7,613 nucleotides of DNA from Sulfitobacter sp. (GTDB lineage: Bacteria; Pseudomonadota; Alphaproteobacteria; Rhodobacterales; Rhodobacteraceae). A program made the translations under genes and the position numbers. Location of the stretch: NCBI GenBank assembly GCA_024636395.1, contig JAGXHD010000235.1:1-7613 (forward strand). Reading direction: 5' to 3'. The notes beneath the pieces were generated by a model. That model saw only the letters and a list, made by a program, of their open reading frames with translations, did no database searches and was not told the DNA's origin. Shown in pieces: positions 5,552 to 7,613 of the stretch; positions within the stretch are counted from its first letter, which is position 1; the number at the start of each line of letters is the position of its first letter.

Positions 5552-5751
5552 GTGCTGGCGCAATCACCACAGGCAGGGCGTTATGCAGCGCGCCTGCGCT
5601 GTTTGAGCTACCAACAAAAGAGCAAGGCCCGACAGCGAAGGCAAAGGCGTCCTTTGATGGTCTGTAGTGCGAAGAATGTCGGCACTTTTCATGGCGGTTT
5701 GGGTCGGCCGAAGCTTAGGCATACGAGAGCGGTGATGTTTCCCGATCGGCG
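5552..5751. other. COQ9-bioM intergenic stretch without a convincing gene
   Basis: Together with 5752-5850, which I doubt is coding, this gap approaches 300 bp. Frames open in it on both strands give low-complexity Arg/Gln-rich or unfamiliar peptides with no Shine-Dalgarno and no recognisable family. Two hairpins are visible. One is GCAGGGCG (5573-5580) with CGCGCCTGC (5589-5597), 8 bp with one bulge and 22 nt after the COQ9 stop. The other is AGTGC (5666-5670) with GCACT (5682-5686), followed by TTTT. I find no BioR-type TTATCTATAA palindrome, no tRNA and no riboswitch-like fold. It may hold the bioM promoter or a decayed element; neither can be shown here. Confidence 0.5.
5573..5597 (+). 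terminator. Possible terminator hairpin downstream of the COQ9 gene
   Basis: The hairpin described for this gap has 8 GC-rich base pairs interrupted by one bulged G and an 8-nt loop. It lies 22-46 nt after the COQ9 stop, the right place for a terminator. Only a TTT follows (in GCTGTTTGAG), so intrinsic termination would be weak at best. Confidence 0.3.
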
Positions 5752-6564
5752 ATGGCAACGTTTGGATCTTTTCGCGTGCGGGCTCGGCTGTTAGGTCGCG
5801 GTCAGGTTTCGCTTTACAGAGTTTTCGCCATCGCCTCTCGATCTGCCCCTTTGCTGCACCTCGACGCTATCGATCTCGCGATCGAAGAGCGATCAATTCT
5901 GCGCGAAATCAGCATTGCGACAGACGCACGTCGGGTGGCCGTGCTGGGCCGCAACGGCTCGGGCAAAACGACGCTGGCACGGGTCGTCGCGGGGCTGCAA
6001 CGGCCCAACTCAGGGATAGTTCAGATCGCCGGTGTGGATGTGGCGCGCGACAGACGCGGGGCGTTGGGTGCGGTTGGGATCCTGTTTCAGAACCCCGATC
6101 ATCAGATTATCTTTCCGACCGTCGAAGAAGAACTAGCCTTCGGCCTTGCCCAGATGGGGCTGCCGAAGACGGAGGTGGTGGAGCGGGTGCGCACGGTGCT
6201 GGCGCGGTTCGGCAAATCCGAATGGCAGTATGCTGCGATCCACCAGTTGTCTCAAGGGCAGCGGCAGTTGGTGTGCCTCATGGCGATCCTCGCGATGGCG
6301 CCTGAGGTGATCGTGCTGGATGAGCCCTTTGCCGGCCTCGATATTCCAACGGCGATGCATCTGGCCCGGGTGCTCGACGCGGTCGAGGGAACGCTGGTGC
6401 ACATTACCCACGATCCACGCATGATCCTGGACTACGAGCACGCAGTCTGGATCGAAGGCGGCGCGGTGCAGATGCAAGGGCCTGCTGCGCGGGTGGCGCA
6501 GGCCTTTGAAGCTGCCATGAGAGAGTTGGGGGCGCGCGATGATCTCACTGACCTCTCCGGTTAG
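5752..6564 (+). CDS. bioM: Biotin ECF transporter ATPase BioM
   Basis: The ATP-binding subunit of the energy-coupling-factor transporter BioMNY, which imports biotin; it acts on the cytoplasmic face with BioN and BioY. Counting from ATG 5752 (270 aa): Walker A 'GRNGSGKTT' (66-74), Q-loop 'FQNPDHQIIFPTVEEELAFG' (112-131, typical of ECF ATPases), signature 'LSQGQ' (166-170), Walker B 'VIVLDEP' (186-192), D-loop 'AGLD', and switch His220 in 'HITHD'. The start is uncertain. The first ~33 residues (MATFGSFRVRAR...) do not look like an ABC domain and ATG 5752 has no Shine-Dalgarno. Homology would begin near 'LLHLDAIDL', where a TTG at 5851 (237 aa) is possible but equally lacks a good ribosome site; GTG 5776 is a third option. 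bioN overlaps the 3' end by 26 bp. BioM is preferred over a cobalt or nickel ATPase because bioN and bioY follow. Confidence 0.88.
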   Translation: MATFGSFRVRARLLGRGQVSLYRVFAIASRSAPLLHLDAIDLAIEERSILREISIATDARRVAVLGRNGSGKTTLARVVAGLQRPNSGIVQIAGVDVARDRRGALGAVGILFQNPDHQIIFPTVEEELAFGLAQMGLPKTEVVERVRTVLARFGKSEWQYAAIHQLSQGQRQLVCLMAILAMAPEVIVLDEPFAGLDIPTAMHLARVLDAVEGTLVHITHDPRMILDYEHAVWIEGGAVQMQGPAARVAQAFEAAMRELGARDDLTDLSG

Positions 6565-7153
6565 GACGCGGGCGCATGACTGGCCTGCGGGGGCCAAGAT
6601 CGCGGGGCTTTGTGTGGCATCGGTCGTTTTGTTTGCGGCGCCTTCGGTAGCAGTCCAAACGATGGCGGCATGCGGGGTGCTGGTGCTCTATGCTTTGCCG
6701 GGGCGCGCGTTTTTCGTCCACGGGCTTTTGCGGCTCTGGCCGCTGTGGCCCTTCGTTGCGGTGCTGATACTCTGGCATCTGGCGATCGCGGCACCGCGCG
6801 AAGGCGCTGTAATCGTGTTGCGGATGCTGAGTGCCGTGGGCCTTGCCAATCTGGTGACCATGACCACGACGCTGGCGGCGATGATGGATGTGGTGAACCG
6901 CTTGCTCCGGCCCTTTGCACGCCTTGGCGTCAACCTGCGCGCAATAGAGCTTGCCGCCGCGATGGTGATCCGGTTTACCCCTGTTCTGGCGCAGAAGGGT
7001 GGCGCTTTGGCGCTTTCATGGCGGGCGCGTTCACGCAGGCGTGCTGGATGGCGGGTGATCGTGCCCTTTCTGGTGCTGGCGCTGGATGATGCGGAGCACG
7101 TGGCCGAGGCGCTGCGCGCGCGCGGTGGTTTTGAAGGAGACGGACAGAGATGA
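6539..7153 (+). CDS. bioN: Biotin ECF transporter transmembrane coupling protein BioN
   Basis: A 204-residue CbiQ/EcfT-family inner-membrane protein that links the ATPase BioM to the biotin-binding subunit BioY. It starts 'MISLTSPVRTRAHDWPAGAKIAGLC', like other BioN proteins where a short cytoplasmic lead precedes TM1. Hydrophobic segments lie at about residues 21-55, 66-85 and 88-112, with a further one near 172-184. The two coupling motifs that contact the ATPase are visible: 'SWRARS' (160-165) and 'ALRARGG' (191-197). The coding region overlaps bioM by 26 bp and ends in an ATGA overlap with bioY, so the three are almost certainly co-transcribed and translationally coupled. A purine-rich stretch (GAGAGTTGGGGG) upstream of the ATG can serve as ribosome site. 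Confidence 0.9.
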   Translation: MISLTSPVRTRAHDWPAGAKIAGLCVASVVLFAAPSVAVQTMAACGVLVLYALPGRAFFVHGLLRLWPLWPFVAVLILWHLAIAAPREGAVIVLRMLSAVGLANLVTMTTTLAAMMDVVNRLLRPFARLGVNLRAIELAAAMVIRFTPVLAQKGGALALSWRARSRRRAGWRVIVPFLVLALDDAEHVAEALRARGGFEGDGQR

Positions 7154-7613
7154 ATACAGAACGCAACGTGGCGCAGATCGCGCTTTTTACGGCGCTGATT
7201 GCGGCGCTGGGCCTGATCCCGCAACTGACGCTGGCCTTCGGGGTGCCGATCACTGCGCAGAGCCTCGGGGTGATGCTGTGCGGCACGGTGCTGGGCGCGC
7301 GGCGCGGGTGCTACGCGGCGCTGCTGTTCGTGGGGCTGGTAGCGCTGGGTCTGCCGCTGCTGGCGGGCGGTCGCGGCGGTCTGGGGCTGTTCACTGCACC
7401 GACGGCTGGGTTTCTCATCGGCTTTCCCGCCGCTGCCTTCGTGACTGGGCTGATGACGGAACGGCTGGGCTCTATGTCCATCGGCTGGGCTGCTGGCATT
7501 GCCGCGGCCTTGGGTGGCATTTTGGTACTTTATATTTTCGGGATTGGGGGGCTCGCCTTCGTACTGGGCCGGTCGGTGCCCGAAGCGGCGCTTCTGGTCA
7601 CGGCCTTCATTCC
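7150..7613 (+). CDS. bioY: Biotin transporter substrate-binding subunit BioY (3'-truncated by window)
   Basis: The first 154 residues of the S-component that binds biotin in the membrane; the gene continues past the right edge. ATG 7150 shares ATGA with the bioN stop and has AAGGAG (7134-7139) 10 nt upstream. The translation shows the BioY pattern: TM1 'VAQIALFTALIAALGLIPQL', then 'GVPITAQSLGVMLCGTVLGARRG' (about residues 32-54), and the family signature 'LPLLAGGRGGLGLFTAPTAG' (68-87), followed by hydrophobic segments around 88-101 and 111-127. BioY typically has six membrane helices and about 190 residues, so perhaps the last 35-40 residues are missing. With BioM and BioN beside it, it should work as a high-affinity tripartite importer; BioY alone can also transport biotin in some bacteria. 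Confidence 0.93.
   Translation, partial: MNTERNVAQIALFTALIAALGLIPQLTLAFGVPITAQSLGVMLCGTVLGARRGCYAALLFVGLVALGLPLLAGGRGGLGLFTAPTAGFLIGFPAAAFVTGLMTERLGSMSIGWAAGIAAALGGILVLYIFGIGGLAFVLGRSVPEAALLVTAFI

Noticed and set aside
5564..5758. A - strand frame whose C-terminal half (LSGLALLLVAQTAQA) looks like a signal peptide
   Set aside because: The hydrophobic stretch is followed within about ten residues by a stop, there is no mature protein, and no good ribosome site; most likely coincidence.
5552..5794. An 80-codon + strand open frame after COQ9
   Set aside because: No Shine-Dalgarno, Arg/Gln-rich unfamiliar sequence, and it overlaps the bioM frame; treated as non-coding.
1..7613. A novel multi-gene system (defence, phage, CRISPR, toxin-antitoxin, secretion, biosynthetic cluster)
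   Set aside because: Every sizeable coding region matches a known family, no direct-repeat array or mobile-element ends were seen, and the genes form separate housekeeping units with no shared theme.

Overview
The window reads as chromosomal DNA of an alphaproteobacterium, most likely a marine Rhodobacterales (Roseobacter-group) species. The reasons are the moderately high GC content, the divergent rpsU / COQ9-family pair typical of alphaproteobacteria, a short BLUF protein of the type common in Rhodobacterales, and a complete bioM-bioN-bioY biotin ECF transporter in the usual alphaproteobacterial order. All assignments come from reading the translated sequence; no database search was possible.

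Layout from left to right: the 3' end of pheT (phenylalanyl-tRNA synthetase beta chain, anticodon-binding domain) and a YtoQ-family gene run rightward. A YfcG-like glutathione S-transferase runs leftward, converging on ytoQ and diverging from mscL (large mechanosensitive channel). mscL converges on ald (alanine dehydrogenase), and the two share a perfect 12-bp-stem bidirectional terminator. ald is divergent from an Lrp/AsnC-family regulator, the classic arrangement for an alanine-responsive activator and its target. A BLUF blue-light sensor gene follows and converges on rpsU (ribosomal protein S21), whose own terminator lies between them. rpsU is divergent from a COQ9-family ubiquinone-biosynthesis gene. 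A roughly 200-300 bp stretch with no convincing gene precedes the overlapping bioM-bioN-bioY operon, whose last gene runs off the right edge.

The genes do not form one system. They are short, mostly housekeeping transcription units: translation (pheT, rpsU), osmotic protection (mscL), thiol redox (GST), alanine catabolism with its regulator, light sensing, ubiquinone synthesis and biotin uptake. I found no phage, IS, CRISPR, toxin-antitoxin, defence or secretion locus and no RNA gene. The most unusual point is the BLUF gene. Its conserved flavin-contacting tyrosine is encoded just upstream of the first ATG, and the frame upstream has no ATG, GTG or TTG, yet a good Shine-Dalgarno sits 7 nt before an in-frame ATC. 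Either a rare ATC start is used or the start codon is mutated or misread.
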